44,340 nucleotides of DNA from Terriglobia bacterium (GTDB taxonomy: Bacteria; Acidobacteriota; Terriglobia; Bryobacterales; Bryobacteraceae), in assembly GCA_010084195.1 (NCBI GenBank), contig RGPS01000023.1, positions 1 through 44,340 of the forward strand, written 5' to 3'. The stretch's first letter is position 1, and each line of letters opens with the position of its first letter. The translations under genes and the position numbers were made by a program. This document shows positions 31,886 through 40,181 of the stretch, piece by piece. The notes beneath the pieces were generated by a model. That model was given only the letters and a program-made list of their open reading frames with translations, was not told the origin of the DNA and did not search any database.

Positions 31886-32901
31886 TTTCCGTTCGTCTCC
31901 AGCTTTTCAACCCTTTTCAGCAGGTCGCGAATATTTCGCAGCATTTCCGGCAGCTTCTGGAAGGTGGTGATGGCACGGAGCCAGGCTCCGGCTTCGAACG
32001 CAGGTGACCCGGAGACGCGCGAGTTGGGGGCAACGTCGCCGCCAATGCCGCTCTGGGCGTAAACGGTAGCCCCCTCGTGGATGGTAAGATGCCCGGAAAT
32101 GCCCACCTGTCCCGCCAGCAGGACGTTCTTTTCCAGGATGGAACTGCCGGCCAAACCGGTCTGCGAGCAGATGATGTTGTCCTCGCCGACCACGCAGGCA
32201 TGGCCGATCTGCACCAGGCTGTCAATCTTCGCCCCCCGCTTTACCCGGGTTTCGCCCATGGTGGCTCGATCCACTGACGTCAGGCTCTGAATCTCCACGT
32301 CGTCTTCAATAACGGTGACGCCCGACTGCACAATCTTGTGGTGGCTGCCATCGGCGCGTTTTGCAAAACCGAACCCATCGCCACCGACTACGACGCTGTT
32401 CTGGAGGATCACGCGGGCCCCGACCTGGCAGAATTCGCGGACCACGGCGTGGGAGTGCAGGATCGCACCGGGGCCGATGGAGGCACCTTCATAGACCACC
32501 GAATGCGGGTGGAGCGTAGCACCGTCACCGATAGTGACGTGTTCGCCAATGGACACGAACGCTCCGATGGACACGTTCGCTCCCAGGGTGGCGGTGGCGG
32601 CGATGGCTGCGGAGGGATGAATTCCCGGTGCCGGGCGGGGGGGCTGGTAAAAGTTCTCCAGAGCCCGGGCGAAGTCGAGGTAGGGATTCGAAGAAACCAG
32701 TGTGGGCAGCCCCGGAATCGGGTTGGCTGCCACCACTGCGCTGGCTTGGGTGTTCTTCAGTTTCGGGGCATACTTCATGTTCGCGAGGAAGGTGAGTTGG
32801 CCCGCTTCGGCTTTCTCCATCCCGCTGACACCTGTAATTTCTACGTCTGGATCGCCTTCGAGGCGGCAGTTGAGGGCTTGTGCAAGTTGGCTGAGCTTCA
32901 T
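31882..32901 (-). CDS. lpxD: UDP-3-O-acylglucosamine N-acyltransferase
   Basis: 339 residues, normal for LpxD. The enzyme adds the second acyl chain to lipid A precursor in the cytoplasm. The N-terminal domain reads LSQLAQALNCRLEGDPDVEITGV..EKAEAGQLTFLANMKY, followed by a left-handed beta-helix of hexapeptide repeats (ANVSIGAFVSIGEHVTIGDG, IGPGAILHSHAVV) and VVGGDGFGFAKRADGSHHKI, the conserved loop. The catalytic His is expected in QIGHACVVGEDN. It is the first gene of a unit with the LOG-like, YCII and PIG-L genes and is not near lpxA, lpxB or fabZ. It shows the cell is diderm and makes lipid A. Confidence 0.94.
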   Translation of the reverse strand: MKLSQLAQALNCRLEGDPDVEITGVSGMEKAEAGQLTFLANMKYAPKLKNTQASAVVAANPIPGLPTLVSSNPYLDFARALENFYQPPRPAPGIHPSAAIAATATLGANVSIGAFVSIGEHVTIGDGATLHPHSVVYEGASIGPGAILHSHAVVREFCQVGARVILQNSVVVGGDGFGFAKRADGSHHKIVQSGVTVIEDDVEIQSLTSVDRATMGETRVKRGAKIDSLVQIGHACVVGEDNIICSQTGLAGSSILEKNVLLAGQVGISGHLTIHEGATVYAQSGIGGDVAPNSRVSGSPAFEAGAWLRAITTFQKLPEMLRNIRDLLKRVEKLETNGK

Positions 32902-32945
32902 AGAATCGGGTCTCTATTCACTAGGGTAGCGCCTTGCCCCCGGCC

Positions 32946-33293
32946 CTATTTCGTTGGAGGCTGATGAGTCTGGCTGGCATCCCAAAGGTAGCGGTGGTCG
33001 GCGTTGAGGGTACTGGTGAGCCCCGCGATGCCTGCTTCCACTGCTTTGCGTTTGTCTTCGCAGGGATGTTCCGCCCGAAGGTCTGTTGTTCCGGGGCCGT
33101 GTTGCGTGTACCAGGTCGTTCCGCAGTCCTCGAGGGCGTCAACGCTGCTGACAAGGGCCGCCCACTTTTGAGACACTTCGACCCGGCCCTCGTGATGGTA
33201 GACGAGGCGGTAACCCACCGAGTACTTTCCCGCTCTCCAGGCAATATCGGCTTTGTCGTGGCGTCCTTGCGTTTCCTCGAAGAATGTCATCAT
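32946..33293 (-). CDS. Small protein of unknown function, coupled to the upstream membrane protein
   Basis: 115 residues. The start overlaps the stop of the gene at 33290-33535 (ATGA). The translation (MMTFFEETQGRHDKADIAWRAGK, YSVGYRLVYHHEGRVEVSQKWAALV, TDLRAEHPCEDKRKAVEAG) looks coding and is mostly helical, but I recognise no family. It might instead be the second half of one protein with the upstream frame, split by a one-base change, because the first frame ends in a helix that would continue naturally. Confidence 0.45.
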   Translation of the reverse strand: MMTFFEETQGRHDKADIAWRAGKYSVGYRLVYHHEGRVEVSQKWAALVSSVDALEDCGTTWYTQHGPGTTDLRAEHPCEDKRKAVEAGIAGLTSTLNADHRYLWDASQTHQPPTK

Positions 33294-33535
33294 TCGCGAC
33301 TTATCCGCCGCGCCGCGCTGCGGTGCTCGGTGGCAAAATCCGTGCTGGTGAGCGCGATCAGATCATCTACGGCGGCAATATAGAAACCGATGGTGTTGAA
33401 CGCCTCTGTTGCTACCTGAGTCTGAGCCGTCTGGCTCTCACGGAACGCAGCCAGCCCGATTTCATTGCGCTTCGCTCGTTCCTGATATTGAGAGGTCAGA
33501 AACGCACCAAATATGCCGATCACCGCGACGACCAC
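33290..33535 (-). CDS. Small membrane-anchored protein
   Basis: 81 residues from a GTG at 33535. A membrane segment VVVAVIGIFGAFLTSQYQ at the very start is followed by an amphipathic helix (ERAKRNEIGLAAFRESQTAQTQVATEAFNTIGFYIAAVDDLIALTS). The frame is open for 15 codons upstream (PVTSSPALEKLLNST) without a standard start, so the true N-terminus may be a few residues longer. The gene overlaps the next by ATGA. Function unknown. Confidence 0.45.
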   Translation of the reverse strand: MVVAVIGIFGAFLTSQYQERAKRNEIGLAAFRESQTAQTQVATEAFNTIGFYIAAVDDLIALTSTDFATEHRSAARRISRE

Positions 33536-33615
33536 AGTAGAGTTCAGTAATTTCTCGAGCGCTGGGGAACTGGTTACAGGTCATTTCCCGGGCGCGAGGG
33601 GCGCGAGAGCTTTCT

Positions 33616-33942
33616 TCAGCCCAGCGCTTTGAGAGCGGCAGGGTCCGCGTGTTCCAGCTTCTTGCTGATCTCGGTCGGCTTGGGTGCGGGGGCTGGGGGC
33701 GGCGTGGCCGGTTGGGGCTTTGGCAAAGGTACGACCGGGCCGATCACGTGCCCCGAGATGTCCTGACGGACCAGGACATCAGCCAGATCCTTCATTTTTT
33801 GCGGCGAACCGGCATCCGGTCGCTGCGAAGCCGTCACCGCAGCATCAATAAACCGGAGCGCATCGGGGCGAAGGCCGCGAAACTTGTCGGCCTCCGGGGC
33901 TTGGGCGAACAAGAGGGCGAGCACCGCCGAAGTGGCTAATAT
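33616..33942 (-). CDS. Small secreted Pro/Ala-rich protein with no standard start codon
   Basis: About 108 residues. Reading from 33942, ATA TTA GCC ACT TCG GCG GTG, gives ILATSAVLALLFAQA, a complete signal peptide, then PEADKFRGLRPDALRFIDAAVTASQ, KMKDLADVLVRQDISGH and a tail KPQPATPPPAPAPKPTEISKKL. The first standard start in frame is the GTG at 33924, which would leave only about seven hydrophobic residues. The -10-like TATACT at 33955-33950 would start transcription at about the ATA. Either ATA is used, or an ATG was changed by mutation or sequencing error. Function unknown. Confidence 0.5.
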   Translation of the reverse strand: MLATSAVLALLFAQAPEADKFRGLRPDALRFIDAAVTASQRPDAGSPQKMKDLADVLVRQDISGHVIGPVVPLPKPQPATPPPAPAPKPTEISKKLEHADPAALKALG

Positions 33943-33949
33943 TCCTCAG

Positions 33950-33955
33950 AGTATA
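33950..33955 (-). promoter_or_regulatory. -10 element of the small secreted protein gene
   Basis: TATACT on the - strand ends seven bases before the first plausible codon (ATA, 33942) and directly follows the pdxA stop. No clear -35 was found. Confidence 0.35.
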
Positions 33956-33961
33956 ACCGTT

Positions 33962-34927
33962 TCAGGCCGCGAACTGAAGCATCTTCGTCCGTGCCATGCG
34001 GACAGCCATTTTCATGGCCTGTTTCATACTCGTGCAGTCTGCCAGGTTCTTGCCTGCGATGTCGAATGCGGTCCCGTGGTCAACCGACGTCCGAATGACC
34101 GGAATGCCGATGGAGATGTTGACGGTGCCTTCGAAATCGATGAGTTTCATCGGAATATGGCCCTGGTCGTGGTACATGGCGACGATCAGATCATAGGCTC
34201 CGCGATAGCCCTGCAGGAAGACCGTGTCTCCGGCATGGGGGCCGCTGCAGTTGATGCCGAGGGCTTTTGCGCGTTCAATGGCCGGGAGGATATTCGCCCC
34301 GTCCTCGGTGCCGAACAGGCCATGTTCCCCCGCATGGGGGTTCAAGCCACAGACGGCGATACGCGGGTTCACAAAGCCCAGCAGTTTCATGGCTTCATCG
34401 CCCAGTTGGATTGTGCGGACGATGCGCTCCGGCGTCGATTCACAGGCTTTACGCAGGGCGACGTGGGTGGTGACATGGACAGTGCAAAGCTTCTCGCTGG
34501 CCAGCAACATGCGGGATTCGGTGGCGTGGCAGAGTTCTGCAATGTATTCGGTGTGCCCGGAAAACGTCCGCCCCGAAAGCGTGACTGCTTCCTTGTTCAG
34601 CGGGGCCGTCACGAACGCCTGCGCCTCACCGGCACGGCACATTTCTGTAGCGACCCGGACGTACTCGACCGCAGCCTCCCCGTAACGCGCTTCCATCCTG
34701 CCAAACTCGAAGCCGACAAAACCCTGCGTCGCCGCGTGGATTTTCTCCGGCGGGATGGGACATCCGGTTACCGCTGCGGCCCGGGCAAGGACCTCGGGGT
34801 CACCGACGACCAGCCAGTCGGCCAGACCGTGGGTCTCCGGGTCGGCCAGAGCTTTGGCGATGATCTCCGGCCCAATACCGGAGGGGTCGCCCATCGTGAG
34901 GGCAATGCGTGGAAGTGTTGAGTTCAT
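33962..34927 (-). CDS. pdxA: 4-hydroxythreonine-4-phosphate dehydrogenase-like enzyme (PdxA/PdxA2)
   Basis: 321 residues from the ATG at 34927; the frame upstream is antisense to noncoding sequence. It begins RIALTMGDPSGIGPEI, the PdxA signature. Metal and substrate residues are seen in FSGHTEYIAEL, CGLNPHAGEHGLFG and VAMYHDQGHIPMKL. PdxA oxidises 4-phospho-hydroxy-L-threonine in pyridoxal phosphate synthesis. Paired with a DUF1537 kinase, as here, its paralog PdxA2 oxidises 4-phospho-D-threonate or -D-erythronate for catabolism, as described for those gene pairs. The neighbour favours PdxA2, but no other PdxA is in view and the biosynthetic role is not excluded. Confidence 0.88.
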   Translation of the reverse strand: MNSTLPRIALTMGDPSGIGPEIIAKALADPETHGLADWLVVGDPEVLARAAAVTGCPIPPEKIHAATQGFVGFEFGRMEARYGEAAVEYVRVATEMCRAGEAQAFVTAPLNKEAVTLSGRTFSGHTEYIAELCHATESRMLLASEKLCTVHVTTHVALRKACESTPERIVRTIQLGDEAMKLLGFVNPRIAVCGLNPHAGEHGLFGTEDGANILPAIERAKALGINCSGPHAGDTVFLQGYRGAYDLIVAMYHDQGHIPMKLIDFEGTVNISIGIPVIRTSVDHGTAFDIAGKNLADCTSMKQAMKMAVRMARTKMLQFAA

Positions 34928-34943
34928 GTTTATCTGAAGAAGT

Positions 34944-35873
34944 TCATTGAAAGAAGGCGGAGACGCGCACCAGTGTATCGGGCGCTCCGAAGCCACCGGA
35001 CTTGGTGACAACTGGCACTTGATCCATTATCCCGCCCTGAATGGTTCCCCACGGAACTCCGCGCACGATTTCGCCGTGGAGTTGAATTGAAGTTGCGCCC
35101 AGGGCGGCGAGAACCATGGTCGCCGTATCGCCTCCCGTAATGAATAGCGCAGCTGGCTGCGGCCGGTTCAGCAGAACCCGGATTTCGTCGGAAGTCGTCT
35201 TGTTTCGGTCAATTGGAATGACGAGGTCAGTCCCGCCGAGGGCGGCAACCTGGCCGAGCGTCGCCGGGTGGGTGGAACCGATACAGAAGCAGACGGGGCC
35301 AGGGGAGCCTGGGGGATTGTGGACCGGCAAGCCGGGTGTCATCTGTTGGGCCAGGGCCAGGGCCAGCCCCCCCGAACCGCACCACAGGACCCGTTCGCCG
35401 GCGAACTGACGGACGATTTTCGTCAGTTCCTTGTTCGTCGAAGCGTCGAGGATCTGGCCGCGTTCGGGGTCGAGGCCCTCGGCCTGAAGTCTGGCCGCGA
35501 TATCGATAGGCTCGGGCAGTTGAATCACGCCATTTTTCACCATTCGCCCCATCTCCGGGTAAGCGGGCGTAATGATCGCACTGTCGTACCCGAAGGCTGC
35601 AAGCGTGAGGGCGATTTCCCGCCCCGGATGCCCCCTCAGCACCGAGTCGATCTTCAGAAACACAAGCTGTGGGGCGAGATTTGCGGACAGTGCGAGGATT
35701 CGGCTGCGGGCGGTCCCGGAATCCACGTCTCGGCTGTCGGTTGGGAACGCGGCGACGGCGGATGCCGGGACGTTGCCGTCGAGGCTTACCTGGGTTTCCA
35801 GACCCCGTGCTGCGAAATGAACGGCGGCGTCACAGGCTCCTGTCAGGTCGTCCGCAATGATGGCTACTCGCAT
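34944..35873 (-). CDS. Four-carbon acid sugar kinase (DUF1537 family)
   Basis: 309 residues from the ATG at 35873. The N-terminal substrate domain begins MRVAIIADDLTGACDAAVHFA, with the family DDLTG motif, and has FLKIDSVLRGHPG. The C-terminal ATP domain carries CIGSTHPATLGQ and TGGDTATMVLAALG, as in the OtnK/DtnK kinases, which phosphorylate erythronate or threonate at C4. The pdxA-like gene starts 16 bases after its stop. Together they give kinase and dehydrogenase steps toward dihydroxyacetone phosphate. The sequence does not decide which four-carbon acid is used. Confidence 0.85.
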   Translation of the reverse strand: MRVAIIADDLTGACDAAVHFAARGLETQVSLDGNVPASAVAAFPTDSRDVDSGTARSRILALSANLAPQLVFLKIDSVLRGHPGREIALTLAAFGYDSAIITPAYPEMGRMVKNGVIQLPEPIDIAARLQAEGLDPERGQILDASTNKELTKIVRQFAGERVLWCGSGGLALALAQQMTPGLPVHNPPGSPGPVCFCIGSTHPATLGQVAALGGTDLVIPIDRNKTTSDEIRVLLNRPQPAALFITGGDTATMVLAALGATSIQLHGEIVRGVPWGTIQGGIMDQVPVVTKSGGFGAPDTLVRVSAFFQ

Positions 35874-35948
35874 ATGGGCTTGGTTCGTCAATGGAATCGT
35901 TGCCCTGAGTATCTCACTCGCGGTACGGATTGGTGCGAGAATTTGAGA

Positions 35949-37085
35949 ATGCCGAACATGATTGGAGCTTACGGGGACTGGGCGTCAGGGCTGGCGCAGG
36001 ATCCGCCGCGATTGTCTTTCCGCCGGGCGGGTTGGGCGAACGTCGGGGACTGGCAGCGGCAGGCTCGGGCGAAGTACCTGGCGGCCTTGCTCCAGCCCGA
36101 TACCGGCGGCGTCCCAAAGGCCACCGTGCAACATGCGGTGGAATACGACGGCCTCGCGTTCGAGCACATGGCGTGGCAGTTGCCCTATGGCCCGCCTACT
36201 GAGGCGGTATTCGTGAAGCCGGTGGGGGCAACCGGAAAACTCCCCGGCGTTCTGGCCCTGCATGATCACGGAGGCAACAAGTACTTCGGGACCCGGAAGC
36301 TGATTCGCATGTCGGCTGACCCGCATCCGATGATGATCGAACACCAGAACCGCTACTACGGTGGTGCGGCGTGGGTGAACGAACTGGCACGTCGCGGGTA
36401 TGGCGTTCTGGTGTCCGATGCATTTACGTTCGGCAGTCGGAGAGTCCGCGTGGGTGATGTCCCAGCTGCGATTCGCCAGGGTTTGACCGAACAGAATCCT
36501 GAGGCGACAGACGAAATTCAGAAGTACAATACGTGGGCAGGCGGACACGAGCACATCATGGCCAAGAGCCTGTTCTCGGCGGGGACCACCTGGCCCGGCA
36601 CTTTTGTGAGCGAGGACCAGCGTGCGCTCGATTACCTCTGCTCCAGACCCGACGTGGATGCCTCCAGGGTTGGTTGTTGCGGACTCTCCGGCGGGGGGCT
36701 TCGGACCGTCTTCCTTACGGGTGCGGACGCGCGCCTCAAGTGCTCCTGCGCGGTGGGGATGATGACGACCTGGCGGGATTATCTGCTCAGCAAGTCGTAC
36801 ACCCACACCTGGATGGCGTACGTGCCCGGAATGCCTCTGGATCTCGATTATCCCGAGATCTACGGTCTGAATCTGCCAAACGCCGTGATGGTTCTGAACA
36901 ATCGCGAGGACCAGTTGTTTACGCTGTCGGAGATGGAACGGGCGGATCGGATTCTGGGCGAGGTTTATCGAAAAGCGGGTCTGCCGGATCGGTACAAGAC
37001 GAATTTCTATCCTGGGCCGCACAAGTTTGATCGCGACATGCAGCGGGATGCTTTTGCGTGGTTTGACAAGTGGCTGAAGGCATGA
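35949..37085 (+). CDS. Alpha/beta hydrolase (dienelactone hydrolase/acetyl xylan esterase-like)
   Basis: 378 residues from the ATG at 35949, the first with plausible coding sequence; the longer frame upstream is antisense to the kinase. The triad is S247 in VGCCGLSGGG, D321 in LNNREDQLF and H358 in YPGPHKFD. LPGVLALHDHGG forms the oxyanion side. The N-terminal 90 residues form a lid-like extension common in acidobacterial and planctomycete members. No signal peptide is visible, so it is probably cytoplasmic. It is divergent from the threonate/erythronate kinase pair and may act on a related sugar ester, but nothing fixes the substrate. Confidence 0.82.
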   Translation: MPNMIGAYGDWASGLAQDPPRLSFRRAGWANVGDWQRQARAKYLAALLQPDTGGVPKATVQHAVEYDGLAFEHMAWQLPYGPPTEAVFVKPVGATGKLPGVLALHDHGGNKYFGTRKLIRMSADPHPMMIEHQNRYYGGAAWVNELARRGYGVLVSDAFTFGSRRVRVGDVPAAIRQGLTEQNPEATDEIQKYNTWAGGHEHIMAKSLFSAGTTWPGTFVSEDQRALDYLCSRPDVDASRVGCCGLSGGGLRTVFLTGADARLKCSCAVGMMTTWRDYLLSKSYTHTWMAYVPGMPLDLDYPEIYGLNLPNAVMVLNNREDQLFTLSEMERADRILGEVYRKAGLPDRYKTNFYPGPHKFDRDMQRDAFAWFDKWLKA

Positions 37086-37108
37086 CGTCTCTGGACGCTC
37101 AAATGGTT

Positions 37109-37117
37109 TGATATCCT
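37109..37117 (+). promoter_or_regulatory. Extended -10 before the exported esterase gene
   Basis: TGATATCCT (TG-n-TATCCT) ends seven bases before the ATG at 37125. There is no Shine-Dalgarno sequence in the gap, so the message is probably leaderless. Confidence 0.45.
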
Positions 37118-37124
37118 TACCGCG

Positions 37125-39170
37125 ATGATGCGGAACATGTTTTTCTGTCTTGCGGCGCTGGGTGCCGTAGTTTTGTTGGCACAACAACCGCCTGCGCAGG
37201 CCCCCGGTCGAGCCGGTGGCGGACGAGCCGGTGGCGGACGTGGTCCGGCAGTGGTGGCGAAGCCTGACGAATTGGCCCGCGTCAAAGCCAAAGCCGAACA
37301 GATCGAGGCTGCAGTCAAAGAACTAAAGGCAAAGAAGGCTGATGCCACCCTGGTCGGCGACGTGGATGTCTTCGCCAAAGCCGGGCGGTTCCTGCTGGAA
37401 TACCCCGAACTCTATGGGACCCAGGCCGCCATCGACCACTCCATGACCGTTCTCGATTCCGGCATCGAAAGGGCGAAGCAGTTGCAGGCAGGGCAAGCGC
37501 CCTGGACCTCAGGCAAGAGCCGCACCTACGCCTACTACTCGGAAATGGACGGGTCTGTGCAACCGTATCACGTCAGTCTGCCGGCGAACTACGACCCGGA
37601 AAAACCCACCAGGCTCTATGTGTGGATGCACGGGCGGCAAAACAACACCACCGAGTCCGAATTCATTTTCAGCTTCATGAATCCGCGTCCCCCCGGTAAT
37701 GCTCCGGTCGCGGATCAGGGGCAGATTCAGGTGGAGCTGTTTGGTCGCATCAATTCCGCCGGCTGGCATTGGGCCGGGGAAGCGGATGTCTTTGAAGCCA
37801 TCACCGCTGTGAAGCAGCGTTTCAAGATCGATGAAAAGCGTGTTATGCTGCGTGGTTTCTCCATGGGCGGTGAAGGAGCGTGGCACATTGCCCTGCACTA
37901 CCCGGACCGTTTTGCCGCCGCTGAGATCGGGGCGGGGACCTGGTCCCGTCGTCCCTGGATGCCTGGCTTCGAGCCCCATCAGGCCTCTGCGCTGCGCATT
38001 TGGGAAAACATGGAAGAGTGGGCTCTGAATATCTTCAACCTGCCGCTCGCCGGTCACGATGGTGACAATGACACCCAGACACCGTCACTGCCTGGTCCGC
38101 CACCGACACCGAATCGGGGGCAACTGGAAAGTTCTCTCCGAACGCGTGCACAACTGGAAAAAGAAGGTTTCAAGTCTGAAGGGGAGCCGGACTTTCTGAA
38201 ACTTCCGGGGACTCCCGGAGTCTTCATGATTTCGCAGAACACCGGGCACGGCACCAGCCCTCTGGTGCGGCAGAGACTCGATGGGTTTCTCAAGGAATGG
38301 GGCGATAAGGGACAGACCTCGCCCGACCATATCCGCTTCCTGACCTATACGACCCGCTACAACAAGGATTACTGGGTATCCGTGGACGGTATGGGCAAGC
38401 TCTACGAACGTGCCGATGTGGACGCGGAGCGAACTGCGGGCGGTTCCACTTACAAGATCAAGACCAACAATGTGACGCGACTGGCGCTCCGTGAAATGGC
38501 TCAGGCGAAGTCGGTTTCTATCGACGGCCAGATACTCAAGGTGAAAGGTGCTGGGGAGATCACGCTGCAAAAGTCTGCTACCGGCTGGAAAGTAGACAAA
38601 GCGGGTCCGCTGCCGGGGTTACATAAGAGCCACGCGCTGCAGGGGCCGATTGAAGATGCTTTCCTCGATCCTTTCCTGTTGGTTCGCCCGACAGGCACGC
38701 CGTGGAATGAGGCAGTCAATCAGCAGTCTCTGAAAACGCTGGCCCGTTTTGATCGCCTCTGGGGAAAGTACTTCCGCGGTCACCCGTTCGTGAAGGACGA
38801 TAAGGACGTTACCGAAGCCGATTTCGCGAAGTATCATGTGGTGCTGTTCGGCGACCCCGGCAGTAACAAATGGATCGCAAAGATGGCCCCAAAACTACCC
38901 GTGAAATGGACCAAAGAAACCGTCACCATGGGCGACAAGAGTTATCCGGCAAAGGATAACTACCCCGCGCTGATTTATCCGAATCCGTTAGATCCCACAA
39001 AGTACGTGGTGCTGAATACCGGGCTTACAATTATCGAACGGGAATATAACGGGGACTACGGTATGCCGCTCTGGGGTGACTACGCCATTGTGAAGGTCGG
39101 GGAAACAGCAGACGTCCCCCAGGTCAACATAGCCGGGCTGTTTGACGAGCACTGGCAACTGCGGAAATAG
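37125..39170 (+). CDS. Large exported esterase/peptidase-like protein
   Basis: 681 residues. After a signal peptide (FFCLAALGAVVLLA) comes a Gly/Arg repeat, GRAGGGRAGGGRG (encoded by direct DNA repeats), and a coiled-coil-like segment (about 48-75, KPDELARVKAKAEQIEAAVKELKAKK). A prolyl-oligopeptidase-type hydrolase domain follows (about 130-400), with YVWMHGRQNN, the nucleophile S246 in LRGFSMGGEGAW and a probable His in SQNTGHGTSP. The last 270 residues form a further beta-rich domain ending DEHWQLRK. Such proteins are frequent in Acidobacteria and Planctomycetes and act outside the cytoplasm on unknown esters or peptides. Its stop directly abuts the next ATG. Confidence 0.78.
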   Translation: MMRNMFFCLAALGAVVLLAQQPPAQAPGRAGGGRAGGGRGPAVVAKPDELARVKAKAEQIEAAVKELKAKKADATLVGDVDVFAKAGRFLLEYPELYGTQAAIDHSMTVLDSGIERAKQLQAGQAPWTSGKSRTYAYYSEMDGSVQPYHVSLPANYDPEKPTRLYVWMHGRQNNTTESEFIFSFMNPRPPGNAPVADQGQIQVELFGRINSAGWHWAGEADVFEAITAVKQRFKIDEKRVMLRGFSMGGEGAWHIALHYPDRFAAAEIGAGTWSRRPWMPGFEPHQASALRIWENMEEWALNIFNLPLAGHDGDNDTQTPSLPGPPPTPNRGQLESSLRTRAQLEKEGFKSEGEPDFLKLPGTPGVFMISQNTGHGTSPLVRQRLDGFLKEWGDKGQTSPDHIRFLTYTTRYNKDYWVSVDGMGKLYERADVDAERTAGGSTYKIKTNNVTRLALREMAQAKSVSIDGQILKVKGAGEITLQKSATGWKVDKAGPLPGLHKSHALQGPIEDAFLDPFLLVRPTGTPWNEAVNQQSLKTLARFDRLWGKYFRGHPFVKDDKDVTEADFAKYHVVLFGDPGSNKWIAKMAPKLPVKWTKETVTMGDKSYPAKDNYPALIYPNPLDPTKYVVLNTGLTIIEREYNGDYGMPLWGDYAIVKVGETADVPQVNIAGLFDEHWQLRK

Positions 39171-40181
39171 ATGGAGAAGACGCTCGCTCGCCGCGCCGCA
39201 CTTGTCGGCGGGTTACTGATCTCTTCGCTGGGCTTCGGGACTATCGGGTTCATGGTGGTCGAGGGCTACCCTGCCTTCGACGCGTTCTACATGACGCTGA
39301 TTACGGTGGCAACCGTAGGCTACATGGAGATCCACCCCCTGAGTCATGCGGGGCGGGTTTTTAACTCATTTCTGATTCTCTTTGGAGTCAGCGCCGTGTT
39401 TTTCGGGGTGGGGGCGCTTACCCAGACCATCATTGAACTGGAATTACAGGATACCTTTGGAAAACGCAGGAGGAAGCGCGTGATTGACGGGCTGAAGGAC
39501 CACTATATTATTTGCGGTTTTGGACGTGTGGGCCGCCACGCCGCGTTTGAGCTGCAAAGGACCGGGGTTCCGTTCGTGATCATCGACCGTAGTGAGCCAC
39601 GTGCTGAGATGGCACGCCAGGCCGGGATGCATGTCATTGTGGCCGATTCAACCAGAGATGAATCCCTGCGACAGGCCGGAATTCTGAGAGCCCGTGGCCT
39701 GGTTTCGGCCTTGGCCACTGATGCCGACAACGTGTTCGTCATCCTGTCGGCCAAGACCCTGAATCCGAAGCTGACTGTAGTTACCCGGGCCAGTGAAGAA
39801 GAAGCGGAACAGAAGCTGCGCCTGGCCGGGGCCGATACGGTGTTTGCCCCCTTCAGCATGGCGGGCCATCGTCTGGCACAAGCTTTGGTGCGGCCTCACG
39901 TTTCCACGTTTCTGGATTTCGCGACAACGGCAATGGGCCTCGATGTTGCCATTGAACAGGTGGAGGTGGCGCGGAGTTCCGAGGTGATTGCGAAGAGCCT
40001 GAAAGAACTGCACCTGAGCCGGGATTACGGTGTGATCGTGATGGCCATCAAGAAGGCTGGCGGGGAGATGTTGTTCAATCCCCCCGCCGAAAGTACGATT
40101 GCCGCCGGAGACTATCTGATCGCGATGGGCGCGATTGAGAATCTGCAGAAGCTGGAAAAGCTGGTTACTGCAAGGGCGTAG
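39171..40181 (+). CDS. Two-TM potassium channel with TrkA-N/TrkA-C regulatory domains
   Basis: 336 residues. Two membrane helices (about 9-30 and 62-88) flank the pore loop FYMTLITVATVGYMEIHP. The filter is T48-V49-G50-Y51-M52-E53, where potassium channels nearly always have TVGYGD or TVGYGE. A Rossmann RCK domain follows (IICGFGRVGRHAAFEL, 113-128, then FVIIDRSEPRAEMA), then a TrkA-C domain (about 250-336). This is the layout of MthK-like ligand-gated K+ channels in the inner membrane. The gene begins at the base after the esterase stop, so the two are coupled. The Met in the filter may change selectivity. Confidence 0.88.
   Translation: MEKTLARRAALVGGLLISSLGFGTIGFMVVEGYPAFDAFYMTLITVATVGYMEIHPLSHAGRVFNSFLILFGVSAVFFGVGALTQTIIELELQDTFGKRRRKRVIDGLKDHYIICGFGRVGRHAAFELQRTGVPFVIIDRSEPRAEMARQAGMHVIVADSTRDESLRQAGILRARGLVSALATDADNVFVILSAKTLNPKLTVVTRASEEEAEQKLRLAGADTVFAPFSMAGHRLAQALVRPHVSTFLDFATTAMGLDVAIEQVEVARSSEVIAKSLKELHLSRDYGVIVMAIKKAGGEMLFNPPAESTIAAGDYLIAMGAIENLQKLEKLVTARA

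Noticed and set aside
35268..35948. A long N-terminal extension of the alpha/beta hydrolase
   Set aside because: The extension lies opposite the DUF1537 kinase and has shadow-frame composition. The hydrolase domain starts at ATG 35949.
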